From Vibrio sp. CAU 1672 (GTDB lineage: Bacteria; Pseudomonadota; Gammaproteobacteria; Enterobacterales; Vibrionaceae), in NCBI RefSeq assembly GCF_029223195.1, contig NZ_JARHUF010000009.1, positions 62,001 through 126,000 on the forward strand: a stretch of DNA of 64,000 nt, written 5' to 3'. The translations under genes were made by a program, and so were the position numbers. This document shows positions 52,755 through 63,843 of the stretch, piece after piece. Each line of letters begins with the position of its first letter. Position 1 is the stretch's first letter. The notes under the pieces were generated by a model. It had not been told where the DNA came from and did no database searches. It was given only the letters and a program-made list of their open reading frames with translations.

Positions 52755-52782
52755 GTAAAAAAGAGAGCCGTCGGCTCTCTTT
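52755..52782 (-). terminator. Terminator after nadC
   Basis: Perfect 10-bp stem AAAGAGAGCC / GGCTCTCTTT with a 3-nt loop and T run on the minus strand, separating nadC from pilA. Confidence 0.85.
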
Positions 52783-52832
52783 AACAATGGGGGTGAGGAA
52801 GGATAATCCCAGCGCAATAAGGGCTGAGCGCG

Positions 52833-53786
<954 letters not shown>

Positions 53787-53868
53787 TTAATTTAGGGTCG
53801 GTTGACCTTTCAAGCTGATTTTTGCAGCAGTTTGTGGGTTCTTTATACAAGGCTGAGGCTTTGAAATG

Positions 53869-54095
53869 TAGTTGTTCTACCTGATAAAGCCGATAACGCC
53901 GTAGAAAGGAGCCACAAACGCTGCCCGAAGGGTTCGAGCTGGGCGCCCCCGCTAAAAGCGTTTTACTCTTTGTTGAGAGGATTTTGCTTAGAATGACTAG
54001 GCTACAAACAACTAGCCGTCCGCCTCTCGCCGCGGTTAAAACGCTTTTATCTCGAACAAAATTTAACCGTGAAAGGTTAACAGCCCCTACAACTA
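53869..54095. repeat. Nested inverted-repeat element between nadC and ampD
   Basis: Outer TAGTTGT / ACAACTA (53869-53875, 54089-54095). Main stem AAAAGCGTTTTA / TAAAACGCTTTT, 12 bp perfect (53954-53965, 54037-54048). Within it GAGAGG / CCTCTC (53975-53980, 54023-54028), and at the tip GGCTA / TAGCC (54000-54004, 54013-54017). A separate small hairpin TTAACC-GTGAAA-GGTTAA stands at 54063-54080. No protein is encoded. It could be a structured RNA, a MITE or a dispersed Vibrio repeat. Confidence 0.65.
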
Positions 54096-54106
54096 GAGAG
54101 GTTGAT

Positions 54107-54658
54107 ATGTCCCCAATTATCAAGGATGGCTGGCTGACGACAGCCAAACGCATGCCTTCACCGTTTTTTGATACGCGCCTGGATGCTGAAGATATCTCTC
54201 TGCTGGTGGTTCATAACATCAGTTTGCCACCGGGTCAGTTTGGTGGTGCTTATATAGAAGACTTTTTTACCGGCAAGCTTGATCCTGATGCACACCCATT
54301 TTTTGCGGTGATTCACAAAATGGGCGTTTCGGCACATTGTTTAATTAAGCGTGATGGTGAGATTGTCCAGTTTGTATCGTTTTTAGATCGGGCATGGCAT
54401 GCAGGGCAGTCGAGCTTTGCGGGCCGGGAACGCTGTAATGATTACGCCATCGGTGTGGAGTTAGAAGGGACCGAGTTTGTTGCTTATACTGAGGAACAAT
54501 ATCAATCACTTACTGAATTAACGCATGCGCTGATGCAGACCTACCCGCAAATTACTCTCCCGAGAATCACCGGTCACCAGTACATAGCCCCATTGAGAAA
54601 AGCCGATCCTGGCCTGAGCTTTAACTGGGTGAAATATCGTCAGATGCTCGCGCAATAG
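54107..54658 (+). CDS. ampD: 1,6-anhydro-N-acetylmuramyl-L-alanine amidase
   Basis: 183 residues from the ATG at 54107 with AGAGAGG upstream; an in-frame ATG at 53984 would run through the inverted-repeat element. Zinc ligands are the His in LLVVHNISLPPG and the His and Asp in RITGHQYIAPLRKADPG; NDYAIGVELEG has the conserved Glu. It recycles cell-wall muropeptides in the cytoplasm and indirectly sets AmpC beta-lactamase induction. Confidence 0.96.
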   Translation: MSPIIKDGWLTTAKRMPSPFFDTRLDAEDISLLVVHNISLPPGQFGGAYIEDFFTGKLDPDAHPFFAVIHKMGVSAHCLIKRDGEIVQFVSFLDRAWHAGQSSFAGRERCNDYAIGVELEGTEFVAYTEEQYQSLTELTHALMQTYPQITLPRITGHQYIAPLRKADPGLSFNWVKYRQMLAQ

Positions 54659-54697
54659 AATTGTAGCTAAAGTGTAAATTGCCCAGGGCAAAATCAT

Positions 54698-54726
54698 AAA
54701 GGCATACCAAGGTGTATGCCTTTTTT
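54698..54726 (+). terminator. Terminator after ampD
   Basis: 10-bp perfect stem AAAGGCATAC / GTATGCCTTT, 6-nt loop, T run. From here to pdhR (54727-55063) there is no gene, only the PdhR-type sites. Confidence 0.9.
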
Positions 54727-54879
54727 AATATGAGAAATATGATCAGTTGTTTAAAAATAACAACATTTGCGTCTCTGGTTTTGTCAGCTGTCCACGAATG
54801 CTGATCGGATGTTGACTCATTTTCCGTATTTTTACCAAAAATCACTAGCACGTCATTCGCCCGGCTGTTTTATTTGTGA

Positions 54880-54896
54880 AATTGGTAAGATCAATT
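54880..54896. promoter_or_regulatory. Possible second PdhR site
   Basis: AATTGGT-AAG-ATCAATT, the same palindrome as the main operator with one mismatch, 138 bases further upstream. Confidence 0.4.
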
Positions 54897-55017
54897 TGGT
54901 TGTTGTTTTAATGGTCAAATGTTATCAGGTTGTTCTGTTGTGCCTGGTTCTATGATTTAGGTCAATTTTTGGCTGGACAGTGGCGTTTTAATTATGTTAA
55001 TTTCTGCATCAACTTAA

Positions 55018-55034
55018 AATTGGTATTACCAATT
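55018..55034. promoter_or_regulatory. PdhR operator
   Basis: AATTGGT-ATT-ACCAATT, a perfect match to the PdhR consensus ATTGGTnnnACCAAT, 29 bases before the pdhR start. It implies autoregulation and pyruvate-responsive control of the aceEF operon. Confidence 0.85.
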
Positions 55035-55063
55035 ACCTGCACAAGAGTAGAAGAACAATAAAT

Positions 55064-55831
55064 ATGGCTTATCAAAGGATCCGTCAGCCAAAACTCTCTG
55101 ATGTTATTGAACAAGAGTTAGAAAGGTTGATTGTGGAAGGAACACTATCTCCGGGGCAACAGTTGCCACCAGAGCGCGAGCTGGCTAAGCAGTTTGATGT
55201 GTCTCGTCCTTCGGTCCGTGAAGCCATCCAGCGTTTGGAAGCGAAGCGTCTGCTGACCCGCCGTCAGGGCGGTGGCACTTTCGTTAGCGAAAATATCTGG
55301 AAGAGCTTTTCCGATCCTTTGCTGAATTTGTTGTCTAGTCACTCTGAAACTCAGCTTGATCTGCTGGAGTCGCGTCATGCGATGGAAGGGATCTCTGCGT
55401 ATTTTGCAGCGTTGCGTGGTACCGAAGAAGATTTTGCGCGCATCCAAGCCTCTTTGGAGGTTATCAGCCAAGAGCAGGCAAATAACAATGTTGAAGGTGA
55501 AGCGGCCGCTGTGATGCAGTTTTTGATCGCGTTAACCGAGGCGGCGCACAATGTTGTGTTGTTGCATATTGTTCGAAGCCTTGCTCCTCTGCTGGAGCAA
55601 AATGTTCTGCAGAATTTGAAATTACTACACCGCCGAAAAGAAGTGGTGGAGAAAGTCAGTAAACACCGAGCCAATATCGTCGACGCGATTGTTTCTGGTC
55701 AACCGGAAAAGGCACGAGAAATGTCGCACTCACATTTGGCTTATATCGAAGAAACATTGTTGGATTTGACTCGAGAAGAGTCTCGGCGAGAGCGTTCTCT
55801 ACGTCGAATTCAGCAGGGTAACCACTCGTAA
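55064..55831 (+). CDS. pdhR: PdhR, pyruvate-sensing GntR-family repressor
   Basis: 255 residues. The N-terminal winged HTH ([54 protein letters not shown]) is followed by an FCD domain. Pyruvate releases it from DNA. It is 48 bases before aceE, in the same operon. Confidence 0.96.
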   Translation: MAYQRIRQPKLSDVIEQELERLIVEGTLSPGQQLPPERELAKQFDVSRPSVREAIQRLEAKRLLTRRQGGGTFVSENIWKSFSDPLLNLLSSHSETQLDLLESRHAMEGISAYFAALRGTEEDFARIQASLEVISQEQANNNVEGEAAAVMQFLIALTEAAHNVVLLHIVRSLAPLLEQNVLQNLKLLHRRKEVVEKVSKHRANIVDAIVSGQPEKAREMSHSHLAYIEETLLDLTREESRRERSLRRIQQGNHS

Positions 55832-55879
55832 GAGTGTTACTTAAACAAGTAGATCCAACCAACAGAAGGATAGATCGCC

Positions 55880-58543
55880 ATGTCTGATATGAAGCATGAC
55901 GTAGATGCACTGGAAACTCAAGAATGGCTACAAGCACTTGAGTCAGTTGTACGTGAAGAAGGTGTAGAACGTGCTCAGTTCCTACTAGAACAAGTTCTGG
56001 ACAAAGCACGTCTGGACGGTGTTGACATGCCAACTGGAATCACAACCAACTACATCAACACGATTCCAGCAGATCAAGAACCAGCTTACCCGGGTGACAC
56101 AACACTTGAACGCCGTATTCGTTCCATCATCCGCTGGAACGCAATCATGATCGTTCTACGTGCATCTAAGAAAGATCTGGAGCTAGGCGGCCACATGGCG
56201 TCTTTCCAGTCTTCTGCTGCATTCTACGAAGTATGTTTCAACCACTTCTTCCGCGCTCCAAATGAGACGGACGGTGGCGATCTAGTATACTACCAGGGTC
56301 ATATCTCTCCAGGTATTTACTCCCGTGCATTCGTTGAAGGTCGTCTGACTGAAGAGCAGCTCGATAACTTCCGCCAGGAAGTCGACGGTAAAGGTATCCC
56401 ATCCTACCCGCACCCTAAACTGATGCCAGAGTTTTGGCAGTTCCCGACCGTATCTATGGGCCTGGGGCCAATCTCTGCAATCTACCAGGCGCGTTTCCTT
56501 AAGTACCTGGACGGCCGTGGCCTGAAAGATACGTCAGCTCAACGTGTATACGCCTTCCTCGGTGACGGTGAGATGGATGAGCCAGAATCACGTGGTTCAC
56601 TTTCTTTTGCCGCGCGAGAGAAGCTAGACAACTTATGCTTCCTGGTAAACTGTAACCTGCAGCGCCTGGATGGCCCGGTAATGGGTAACGGTAGCATCAT
56701 TCAAGAGCTAGAAGGTCTATTCAAAGGGGCTGGCTGGAATGTTGTTAAGGTTATCTGGGGTAGCAACTGGGATGCACTACTTGCTAAAGACACAACCGGC
56801 AAGCTGCTACAGCTGATGAACGAAACAGTAGACGGTGACTACCAGACATTTAAATCTAAAGATGGCGCGTACGTACGTGAGCACTTCTTTGGTAAGTATC
56901 CAGAAACAGCTGCACTAGTCGCCGATATGACGGATGAAGAAATCTTCGCACTTAAGCGTGGTGGTCACGATTCTTCTAAACTGTACGCGGCATACAAAAA
57001 CGCAGAACAGACCAAAGGTCGTCCAACGGTGATCCTGGCCAAGACGGTTAAAGGTTACGGCATGGGGGAAGCGGCTGAAGGTAAGAACATCGCACACCAG
57101 GTTAAGAAGATGGACATGACTCACGTACTACACCTGCGTGACCGTCTGGGTCTTCAGGACATCCTGACTGACGAAGCGGTGAAAGAACTTCCGTACCTGA
57201 AACTTGAAGAAGGCAGCGCGGAATACGAATACCTACATGCTCGTCGTAAAGCACTAAAAGGTTACACGCCACAGCGTCTGCCTAACTTTACTCAAGAGTT
57301 CAAAGTACCAGAGCTAGCAGAGTTTGCCCCGCTACTAACTGAACAGAAGCGTGATATCTCTACCACCATGGCTTACGTTCGTACTCTTAATATCCTGCTT
57401 AAGAACAAGAACATTGGTAAGAACATCGTTCCTATCATTTGTGATGAAGCCCGTACGTTCGGTATGGAAGGCCTGTTCCGTCAAATCGGTATTTACAACC
57501 CGCACGGTCAGAACTACACGCCACAGGATCGCGACATCGTTTCTTACTACAAAGAAGCGACTTCTGGTCAGGTTCTGCAAGAAGGTATCAACGAGCTGGG
57601 TTCAATGGCATCTTGGGTGGCGGCGGCGACGTCTTACAGCACCAACGATCTGCCAATGATCCCGTTCTACATCTACTATTCTATGTTTGGTTTCCAACGT
57701 GTTGGCGACATGGCATGGATGGCGGGTGACCAACAGGCTCGCGGCTTCTTATTAGGTGCAACTGCTGGTCGTACAACGCTGAACGGTGAAGGTCTGCAAC
57801 ACGAAGACGGTCACTCGCATATTATGGCGAACACAGTGCCTAACTGTATCTCTTACGATCCAACCTTCGCGTACGAAGTTGCCGTTATCATGCAAGACGG
57901 TATCCGTCGCATGTACGGTGAGAACCAAGAAAACGTGTTCTACTACCTAACGGTTATGAACGAAAACTACGCCATGCCAGCAATGCCAGAAGGCGCTGAA
58001 GAAGGCATCCGCAAAGGGATTTACAAGCTAGAAACGTACGCTGGTGACAAGGCTAAAGTTCAGCTAATGAGCTCGGGCACTATCATGAACGAAGTACGTA
58101 AAGCCGCGCAAATCCTAAGCGATGACTACGGCGTCGCGTCTGACGTTTACTCGGTAACGTCATTTAACGAACTGACTCGTGACGGTCAAGATGCTGAGCG
58201 TTTCAACATGCTTCATCCAGAAGCACAAGCGCAAGTGCCTTACATTGCACAAGTGATGGGCAACGAGCCAGCTATCGCCGCAACTGACTACATGAAGAAC
58301 TACGCAGAGCAGGTTCGTGCATTCATTCCTGCTGAGTCGTACAAAGTTCTTGGTACTGACGGCTTCGGTCGCTCAGACAGCCGTGAAAACCTACGTCGTC
58401 ACTTCGAAGTAAACGCAGGTTACGTGGTAGTCGCAGCGCTGACTGAACTGGCGAAACGTGGCGAAGTTGAGAAATCTGCCATTGCTGAAGCAATCAAGAA
58501 GTTCGACATCGACACTGAAAAAACTAACCCGCTTTACGCATAA
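55880..58543 (+). CDS. aceE: Pyruvate dehydrogenase E1 component (homodimeric)
   Basis: 887 residues, the E. coli-type E1. The thiamine-diphosphate motif GDGEMDEPES...NLCFLVNCNLQRLDGPV and the C-terminal transketolase-like half (GEGLQHEDGHSHI) are present. It decarboxylates pyruvate and acetylates the lipoyl groups of AceF. Strong codon bias. Confidence 0.98.
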   Translation: MSDMKHDVDALETQEWLQALESVVREEGVERAQFLLEQVLDKARLDGVDMPTGITTNYINTIPADQEPAYPGDTTLERRIRSIIRWNAIMIVLRASKKDLELGGHMASFQSSAAFYEVCFNHFFRAPNETDGGDLVYYQGHISPGIYSRAFVEGRLTEEQLDNFRQEVDGKGIPSYPHPKLMPEFWQFPTVSMGLGPISAIYQARFLKYLDGRGLKDTSAQRVYAFLGDGEMDEPESRGSLSFAAREKLDNLCFLVNCNLQRLDGPVMGNGSIIQELEGLFKGAGWNVVKVIWGSNWDALLAKDTTGKLLQLMNETVDGDYQTFKSKDGAYVREHFFGKYPETAALVADMTDEEIFALKRGGHDSSKLYAAYKNAEQTKGRPTVILAKTVKGYGMGEAAEGKNIAHQVKKMDMTHVLHLRDRLGLQDILTDEAVKELPYLKLEEGSAEYEYLHARRKALKGYTPQRLPNFTQEFKVPELAEFAPLLTEQKRDISTTMAYVRTLNILLKNKNIGKNIVPIICDEARTFGMEGLFRQIGIYNPHGQNYTPQDRDIVSYYKEATSGQVLQEGINELGSMASWVAAATSYSTNDLPMIPFYIYYSMFGFQRVGDMAWMAGDQQARGFLLGATAGRTTLNGEGLQHEDGHSHIMANTVPNCISYDPTFAYEVAVIMQDGIRRMYGENQENVFYYLTVMNENYAMPAMPEGAEEGIRKGIYKLETYAGDKAKVQLMSSGTIMNEVRKAAQILSDDYGVASDVYSVTSFNELTRDGQDAERFNMLHPEAQAQVPYIAQVMGNEPAIAATDYMKNYAEQVRAFIPAESYKVLGTDGFGRSDSRENLRRHFEVNAGYVVVAALTELAKRGEVEKSAIAEAIKKFDIDTEKTNPLYA

Positions 58544-58574
58544 CACAACGCTTAATACAGAAGGTAGATAAGAA

Positions 58575-60488
58575 ATGGCAATCGAAATTAATGTACCAGA
58601 CATCGGTGCGGATGAGGTTGAAGTTACTGAGATTCTTGTAAGCGTTGGCGACAAGGTTGAAGAAGAGCAGTCTCTGATCACGGTTGAAGGCGATAAAGCG
58701 TCTATGGAAGTGCCTGCCTCGGCAGCGGGTATCGTTAAAGAGATCAAAGTTGCCGAAGGCGACAAGGTTTCTACCGGTTCTCTAATCATGTTGTTTGTTG
58801 AAGAAAATGTCGAAGCAGAGGCGGCCGGCGCTCCGGCTGCAGCAGCAGAGGCTGTCCCAGTAGCTGCACCTGTAGCGGCAGCAGCAGAACTAAAAGAAGT
58901 TCACGTTCCTGATATCGGTGGCGATGAAGTAGAAGTTACTGAAATTATGGTTAAAGTTGGCGATACAGTAGAAGAAGAGCAATCACTTCTAACTGTAGAA
59001 GGCGACAAAGCTTCTATGGAAGTACCAGCACCATTCGCAGGTACTGTTAAAGAGATCAAGGTTGCTGAAGGTGATTCAGTAACAACTGGCTCTCTTGTTA
59101 TGGTATTTGAAGTAGCAGGTGCAGCGGCTTTAGCTCCTGCAGCCGTTGAAGCGCCAGCAGCACCAGCTGCGGCTCCAGCAACTGCGTCTAACAAAGAAGT
59201 TAACGTACCAGATATCGGTGGCGATGAAGTTGAAGTGACTGAAATCATGGTTGCCGTTGGCGACACAGTGATCGAGGAGCAATCTCTCATCACGGTTGAA
59301 GGTGACAAAGCGTCTATGGAAGTACCGGCACCATTCGCAGGTACAGTTAAAGAGATTAAGATTGCAGTTGGCGACAAAGTGTCTACTGGCTCGCTGATCA
59401 TGGTATTTGAAGTCGCAGGGACTCCTGTGGCGGGCGCAGCTCCGGAACCTGTAGCAGTGCCAGCACCGGCAGCAACACCAGCTCCTGCGTCGGCATCTGC
59501 TCCAGCAGCAAAAGCTGAAGCTCCTGCAGGTGGTGACTTCCAGGAAAACCACGATTACGCACATGCATCTCCAGTTGTTCGTCGTCTGGCGCGTGAATTC
59601 GGCGTTAACCTGTCTAAGGTTAAAGGTACTGGCCGTAAGAGCCGTATCCTGAAAGAAGACGTTCAAGCTTACGTTAAAGATGCTCTTAAGCGTCTTGAGT
59701 CTGGCGCAGGTGCAGCAGCATCTGGCAAAGGTGACGGCAGTGCTCTTGGCCTACTACCATGGCCAAAAGTGGACTTCAGCAAGTTCGGTGAAACTGAAGT
59801 TCAGAAGCTATCTAAGATCAAGAAGATCTCAGGTGCTAACCTACACCGTAACTGGGTCATGATCCCGCACGTTACCCAGTGGGATAACGCAGACATCACG
59901 GAGCTAGAAGCATTCCGTAAAGAGCAAAACGCGCTTGAAGCGAAGAAAGACTCTGGCATGAAGATCACGCCACTGGTGTTCATCATGAAAGCGGCAGCGA
60001 AAGCACTAGAAGCGTTCCCGGCGTTTAACTCGTCTTTGTCAGAAGATGGTGAGAGCCTGATTCTGAAGAAATACGTTAACATCGGTATCGCGGTAGACAC
60101 GCCAAACGGCCTGGTGGTTCCTGTATTTAAAGATGTGAACAAGAAAGGCATTTACGAGCTGTCTGAAGAGCTGATGGCGGTGTCTAAGAAAGCCCGTGCC
60201 GGTAAGCTGACGGCGGCGGATATGCAAGGCGGCTGTTTCACTATCTCAAGCCTGGGTGGTATCGGCGGTACGGCATTTACGCCAATCGTCAACGCGCCAG
60301 AAGTCGGTATTCTTGGTGTGTCTAAGTCAGAGATGAAACCGGTATGGAACGGTAAAGAGTTTGAGCCGCGCCTACAGCTGCCACTTTCTCTGTCATACGA
60401 CCATCGTGTGATCGATGGTGCTGAAGGTGCACGCTTTATCACTTACCTAAACGCATGTCTGTCTGACATTCGTCGTCTGGTTCTTTAA
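58575..60488 (+). CDS. aceF: Pyruvate dehydrogenase E2, dihydrolipoamide acetyltransferase
   Basis: 637 residues. Three tandem lipoyl domains, each with GDKASMEVP (lipoylated Lys about 41, 145 and 245), joined by Ala/Pro linkers. A peripheral subunit-binding domain ([28 protein letters not shown], about 330-360) and the catalytic domain with [13 protein letters not shown] follow. It passes acetyl groups to CoA and forms the complex core. The three domains are close DNA repeats, as in E. coli. Confidence 0.98.
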   Translation: MAIEINVPDIGADEVEVTEILVSVGDKVEEEQSLITVEGDKASMEVPASAAGIVKEIKVAEGDKVSTGSLIMLFVEENVEAEAAGAPAAAAEAVPVAAPVAAAAELKEVHVPDIGGDEVEVTEIMVKVGDTVEEEQSLLTVEGDKASMEVPAPFAGTVKEIKVAEGDSVTTGSLVMVFEVAGAAALAPAAVEAPAAPAAAPATASNKEVNVPDIGGDEVEVTEIMVAVGDTVIEEQSLITVEGDKASMEVPAPFAGTVKEIKIAVGDKVSTGSLIMVFEVAGTPVAGAAPEPVAVPAPAATPAPASASAPAAKAEAPAGGDFQENHDYAHASPVVRRLAREFGVNLSKVKGTGRKSRILKEDVQAYVKDALKRLESGAGAAASGKGDGSALGLLPWPKVDFSKFGETEVQKLSKIKKISGANLHRNWVMIPHVTQWDNADITELEAFRKEQNALEAKKDSGMKITPLVFIMKAAAKALEAFPAFNSSLSEDGESLILKKYVNIGIAVDTPNGLVVPVFKDVNKKGIYELSEELMAVSKKARAGKLTAADMQGGCFTISSLGGIGGTAFTPIVNAPEVGILGVSKSEMKPVWNGKEFEPRLQLPLSLSYDHRVIDGAEGARFITYLNACLSDIRRLVL

Positions 60489-60506
60489 TTAAGCACCGAT
60501 GTTAAA

Positions 60507-60528
60507 GAGGCGGCAACTTAGCCGCCTC
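60507..60528. other. Hairpin between aceF and lpdA
   Basis: 8-bp perfect stem GAGGCGGC / GCCGCCTC with an AACTTA loop and no T run. It may partly end transcription or protect the aceEF mRNA, leaving lpdA to be boosted by its own promoter in the 227 bases that follow. Confidence 0.6.
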
Positions 60529-60755
60529 GGCTAATCATAATTATCGACAATTTGGTTATCTCCCTGACTGGCTACAGGGTTTTCATAATTGAATTGTTGT
60601 CTGGCTCACAGGCTAAATTGATTTACTTTTCACACCATTAACATCTCTGTAAACTGTTGGCGGTCTGAAAATAATTGTTTAAAGCGAATTACTCTAAACA
60701 CAAAAAAATCGATACCCACTCAGCCTGTTAGGGATAATGACTACAAGAGGTCAAA

Positions 60756-62186
60756 ATGAGCAAAGAAATTAAAGCCCAAGTTGTTGTACTTGGTTCTGGT
60801 CCTGCTGGTTACTCCGCTGCCTTCCGTTGTGCGGATCTAGGTCTTGAAACTGTACTTGTTGAACGCTACAGCACGCTTGGTGGTGTATGTCTTAACGTGG
60901 GTTGTATCCCATCTAAAGCACTGCTGCATGTTTCTAAAGTTATCGAAGAAGCGAAAGCGATGGCTGACCACGGCGTTGTATTCGGTGAGCCGCAAACAGA
61001 CATCAACAAGATCCGTATCTGGAAAGAAAAAGTGGTTAACCAGCTAACTGGCGGCCTGAGCGGTATGGCTAAAATGCGTAACGTGACGGTGGTGAACGGT
61101 TACGGTAAGTTTACTGGCCCTAACTCGATCCTTGTTGAAGGTGAAGGCGAGTCTACCGTAGTAAACTTTGACAACGCTATCGTTGCAGCCGGTTCTCGCC
61201 CAATTAAACTGCCATTTATCCCGCATGAAGACCCACGTATCTGGGATTCAACGGATGCTCTTGAACTCAAAGAAGTGCCTGAAAAACTGCTGATCATGGG
61301 GGGCGGTATCATCGGCCTGGAAATGGGTACGGTTTACCATTCGCTAGGCTCTAAAGTTGATGTGGTAGAAATGTTTGACCAGGTGATCCCTGCGGCAGAC
61401 AAAGATATCGTTAAGGTGTACACCAAGCGCATCAAAGACAAGTTTAAGCTGATGCTGGAAACCAAAGTAATCGCAGTTGAAGCAAAAGAAGATGGTATCT
61501 ACGTATCAATGGAAGGTAAGAAAGCACCGGCAGAAGCAGAGCGCTACGATGCGGTTCTGGTTGCTATCGGCCGTGTACCAAACGGTAAGCTGATTGATGG
61601 TGAGAAAGCCGGCCTTGAAATTGATGAGCGTGGCTTTATTAACGTTGATAAGCAAATGCGTACCAACGTTCCTCACATTTTCGCGATCGGTGACATCGTT
61701 GGTCAGCCAATGCTGGCTCATAAAGGTGTGCATGAAGGTCACGTAGCGGCTGAAGTTATCTCGGGTAAGAAGCACTACTTCGACCCTAAGGTTATTCCTT
61801 CAATCGCGTATACTGAGCCAGAAGTGGCTTGGGTTGGTAAGACAGAAAAAGAAGCCAAAGAAGAAGGTATCAAGTACGAAGTGGCCACCTTCCCTTGGGC
61901 GGCATCTGGTCGTGCCATCGCATCTGACTGTGCCGATGGTATGACCAAACTGATTTTCGACAAAGAAACTCACCGCGTAATTGGTGGCGCGATCGTGGGT
62001 ACTAACGGTGGTGAACTGCTGGGTGAAATCGGTCTGGCGATCGAGATGGGTTGTGATGCTGAAGATATCGCGCTTACTATCCATGCTCACCCAACGCTGC
62101 ATGAGTCAGTCGGCTTGGCTGCCGAAGTGTTTGAAGGTTCAATCACTGATCTGCCGAACAAAAAAGCCGTGAAGAAGAAAAAATAG
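60756..62186 (+). CDS. lpdA: Dihydrolipoyl dehydrogenase (E3)
   Basis: 476 residues. FAD site VVVLGSGPAGYSAAFRCADLG, redox disulfide GGVCLNVGCIPSK (Cys45, Cys50), NAD site LLIMGGGIIGLEMGTVYHSLGS and the C-terminal dimer HAHPTLHE with the catalytic His. It reoxidises the lipoyl groups of pyruvate and 2-oxoglutarate dehydrogenases and of the glycine cleavage system. Confidence 0.98.
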   Translation: MSKEIKAQVVVLGSGPAGYSAAFRCADLGLETVLVERYSTLGGVCLNVGCIPSKALLHVSKVIEEAKAMADHGVVFGEPQTDINKIRIWKEKVVNQLTGGLSGMAKMRNVTVVNGYGKFTGPNSILVEGEGESTVVNFDNAIVAAGSRPIKLPFIPHEDPRIWDSTDALELKEVPEKLLIMGGGIIGLEMGTVYHSLGSKVDVVEMFDQVIPAADKDIVKVYTKRIKDKFKLMLETKVIAVEAKEDGIYVSMEGKKAPAEAERYDAVLVAIGRVPNGKLIDGEKAGLEIDERGFINVDKQMRTNVPHIFAIGDIVGQPMLAHKGVHEGHVAAEVISGKKHYFDPKVIPSIAYTEPEVAWVGKTEKEAKEEGIKYEVATFPWAASGRAIASDCADGMTKLIFDKETHRVIGGAIVGTNGGELLGEIGLAIEMGCDAEDIALTIHAHPTLHESVGLAAEVFEGSITDLPNKKAVKKKK

Positions 62187-62205
62187 TTAGTTGCCTGCTT
62201 GAGAA

Positions 62206-62233
62206 AAAACCGCTGAATATTCAGCGGTTTTTT
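62206..62233 (+). terminator. Terminator after lpdA
   Basis: Self-complementary AAAACCGCTGA / TCAGCGGTTTT followed by a T run. Confidence 0.85.
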
Positions 62234-62246
62234 GTTTCTGCGTTAC

Positions 62247-62274
62247 AAAAAAAGCTTGTCGAATGACAAGCTTT
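62247..62274 (-). terminator. Terminator of the HapR/LuxR-family gene
   Basis: 10-bp perfect stem AAAGCTTGTC / GACAAGCTTT with seven T residues on the minus strand. Confidence 0.85.
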
Positions 62275-62301
62275 AATCGCTATGCGTTAGCAAACCATAC
62301 T

Positions 62302-62916
62302 CTAGTGGTCACGTTTGTAAATACACAGCATATCCAGATAGCTCTGCACTAATGTACTAAGCTGCTCTTCATCTTTTGCGCGGTTCGCCTGGACAAACAG
62401 GGTGTAGCAAATCCCCAGGAAGAGGTCCGCCAAATGTTCCGGTTGGTGTTGATCGCACACTTCACCACGTTCAATCGCTTTGATGAACATGTTTTGTACC
62501 AGCAGTTGGTTGGTACGGTTAGTGCTGACAAATAGTGGCCATACCTCTTCACGGGTTGAGGCACTCCACTCGAACCACACTTTAAGCCAGTGACAATCTT
62601 GGGTGACCAACTCGATCATTGCACTGCTGATGTTGTTGATGTTGTCACGAGCATGCAGATCAAGGTCAATATTGTCTGACAGAAAGTTAGAGAACTGACG
62701 TACCACGTGATTCAGTACTTCGTCTACCAGATCTTCGCGGGTAGGGAAGTAGTTAAATACTGTTGCGACAGAGACCTGTGCGATATCGGCAATATCAGCA
62801 TGGCCACCACGTCCAATACCGCGGCGAGCAAACACTTCCAGCGCTATTTCCATCAGCTGCTGTTTACGTTTGATTGGTGAAAGCCGTGTGCGAGGTCTCT
62901 TAGCTATTGAGTCCAT
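62302..62916 (-). CDS. hapR: Quorum-sensing master regulator of the LuxR/HapR/SmcR/OpaR family
   Basis: 204 residues, TetR fold. The N-terminal part RPRTRLSPIKRKQQLMEIALEVFARRGIGRGGHADIADIAQVSVATVFNYFPTREDLVDEVLN is close to V. cholerae HapR and holds the HTH. The ligand/dimer domain has WLKVWFEWSASTREEVWPLFVSTNRTNQLL and ends YLDMLCIYKRDH. It controls virulence, biofilm, competence and protease genes at high cell density. In vibrios its mRNA is a target of Qrr small RNAs; the site was not verified here. The lpdA-hapR-hpt order is that of V. cholerae. Confidence 0.96.
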   Translation of the reverse strand: MDSIAKRPRTRLSPIKRKQQLMEIALEVFARRGIGRGGHADIADIAQVSVATVFNYFPTREDLVDEVLNHVVRQFSNFLSDNIDLDLHARDNINNISSAMIELVTQDCHWLKVWFEWSASTREEVWPLFVSTNRTNQLLVQNMFIKAIERGEVCDQHQPEHLADLFLGICYTLFVQANRAKDEEQLSTLVQSYLDMLCIYKRDH

Positions 62917-63230
62917 ATGTATTCCTTGCCATTAGAGTTGATTGATGGGGATTATTCCCTAATTGATTGTTTTAATAGTTGTGTAAGCCATTGATGAGTG
63001 TAATGGTGCATATGAGTAAGGTCAATAGTTTAAGTATAATTTATAGACAGTAATGTCATTATTACCCTGTTTTTGCAGCAAGTTGTGTCCGATATCGTCA
63101 GGTTTGGGTCGGAAAAATGAAAAAAGGATGTGGCTTTCCAGCCTGTGGTTGTGGTGATACACTACACGCCGCAACAAAGGTGATCGTTTGCGTACGAGTT
63201 ACCTCAACCCACAAAGAAATTGAGCACAGC
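62917..63230. other. Divergent region between the HapR-type gene and hpt, no gene
   Basis: It holds the leader of the regulator, including a small GGGA / TCCC inverted repeat (62948-62959), and the upstream region of hpt. No consensus promoter or operator was recognised with confidence. Confidence 0.5.
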
Positions 63231-63761
63231 ATGAAACATACAGTAGAAGTTATGATTTCTGAGCAAGAAGTTCAGGAGCGTATCCGCGAATTAGGCAAGC
63301 AAATTACTGAGCGTTACCAAGGGAGTGAAGACTTGGTGCTGGTAGGGTTGCTACGTGGTTCATTTGTCTTTATGGCCGACCTGGCAAGAGCTATCGATCT
63401 GACTCACCAAGTGGATTTCATGACGGCGTCAAGCTATGGTAACACCATGGAAAGCTCGCGTGACGTTCGTATTCTTAAAGACTTGGATGATGACATCAAA
63501 GGCAAAGATGTTGTGATTGTTGAAGATATCATTGATACCGGTAATACACTGAACAAGATCACTGAAATCTTGTCGCTGCGTGAGCCAAAGTCGATTGCGA
63601 TCTGCACACTGCTCGACAAGCCGTCTCGCCGGGAAGTGGAAGTGCCGGTAGATTGGGTTGGTTTTGCTATCCCAGATGAGTTCGTCGTTGGCGTGGGTAT
63701 CGATTACGCTCAGAAATACCGTCATCTGCCTTACATCGGTAAAGTCGTACCGCAAGAATAA
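63231..63761 (+). CDS. hpt: Hypoxanthine phosphoribosyltransferase
   Basis: 176 residues from the ATG at 63231; a longer in-frame start at 63117 gives a Cys-rich non-conserved stretch. The PRPP-binding motif [17 protein letters not shown] is intact, with [19 protein letters not shown] before it. It salvages hypoxanthine (and guanine) to IMP/GMP. Confidence 0.96.
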   Translation: MKHTVEVMISEQEVQERIRELGKQITERYQGSEDLVLVGLLRGSFVFMADLARAIDLTHQVDFMTASSYGNTMESSRDVRILKDLDDDIKGKDVVIVEDIIDTGNTLNKITEILSLREPKSIAICTLLDKPSRREVEVPVDWVGFAIPDEFVVGVGIDYAQKYRHLPYIGKVVPQE

Positions 63762-63789
63762 CGGTTGCGAACCTAGTTAGCGAATACAA

Positions 63790-63824
63790 AAAACGCCCAT
63801 TGAGTCATGGGCGTTTTGTTTTTT
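63790..63824. terminator. Terminator between hpt and can
   Basis: 11-bp perfect stem AAAACGCCCAT / ATGGGCGTTTT with A/T tracts on both sides, usable by both convergent genes. Confidence 0.9.
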
Positions 63825-63843
63825 GTTCAGTATTCAGCTGGAA

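Noticed and set aside
58695..59400. Repeats in aceF as a mobile or unstable repeat
   Set aside because: They are the three lipoyl domains normal for this protein.
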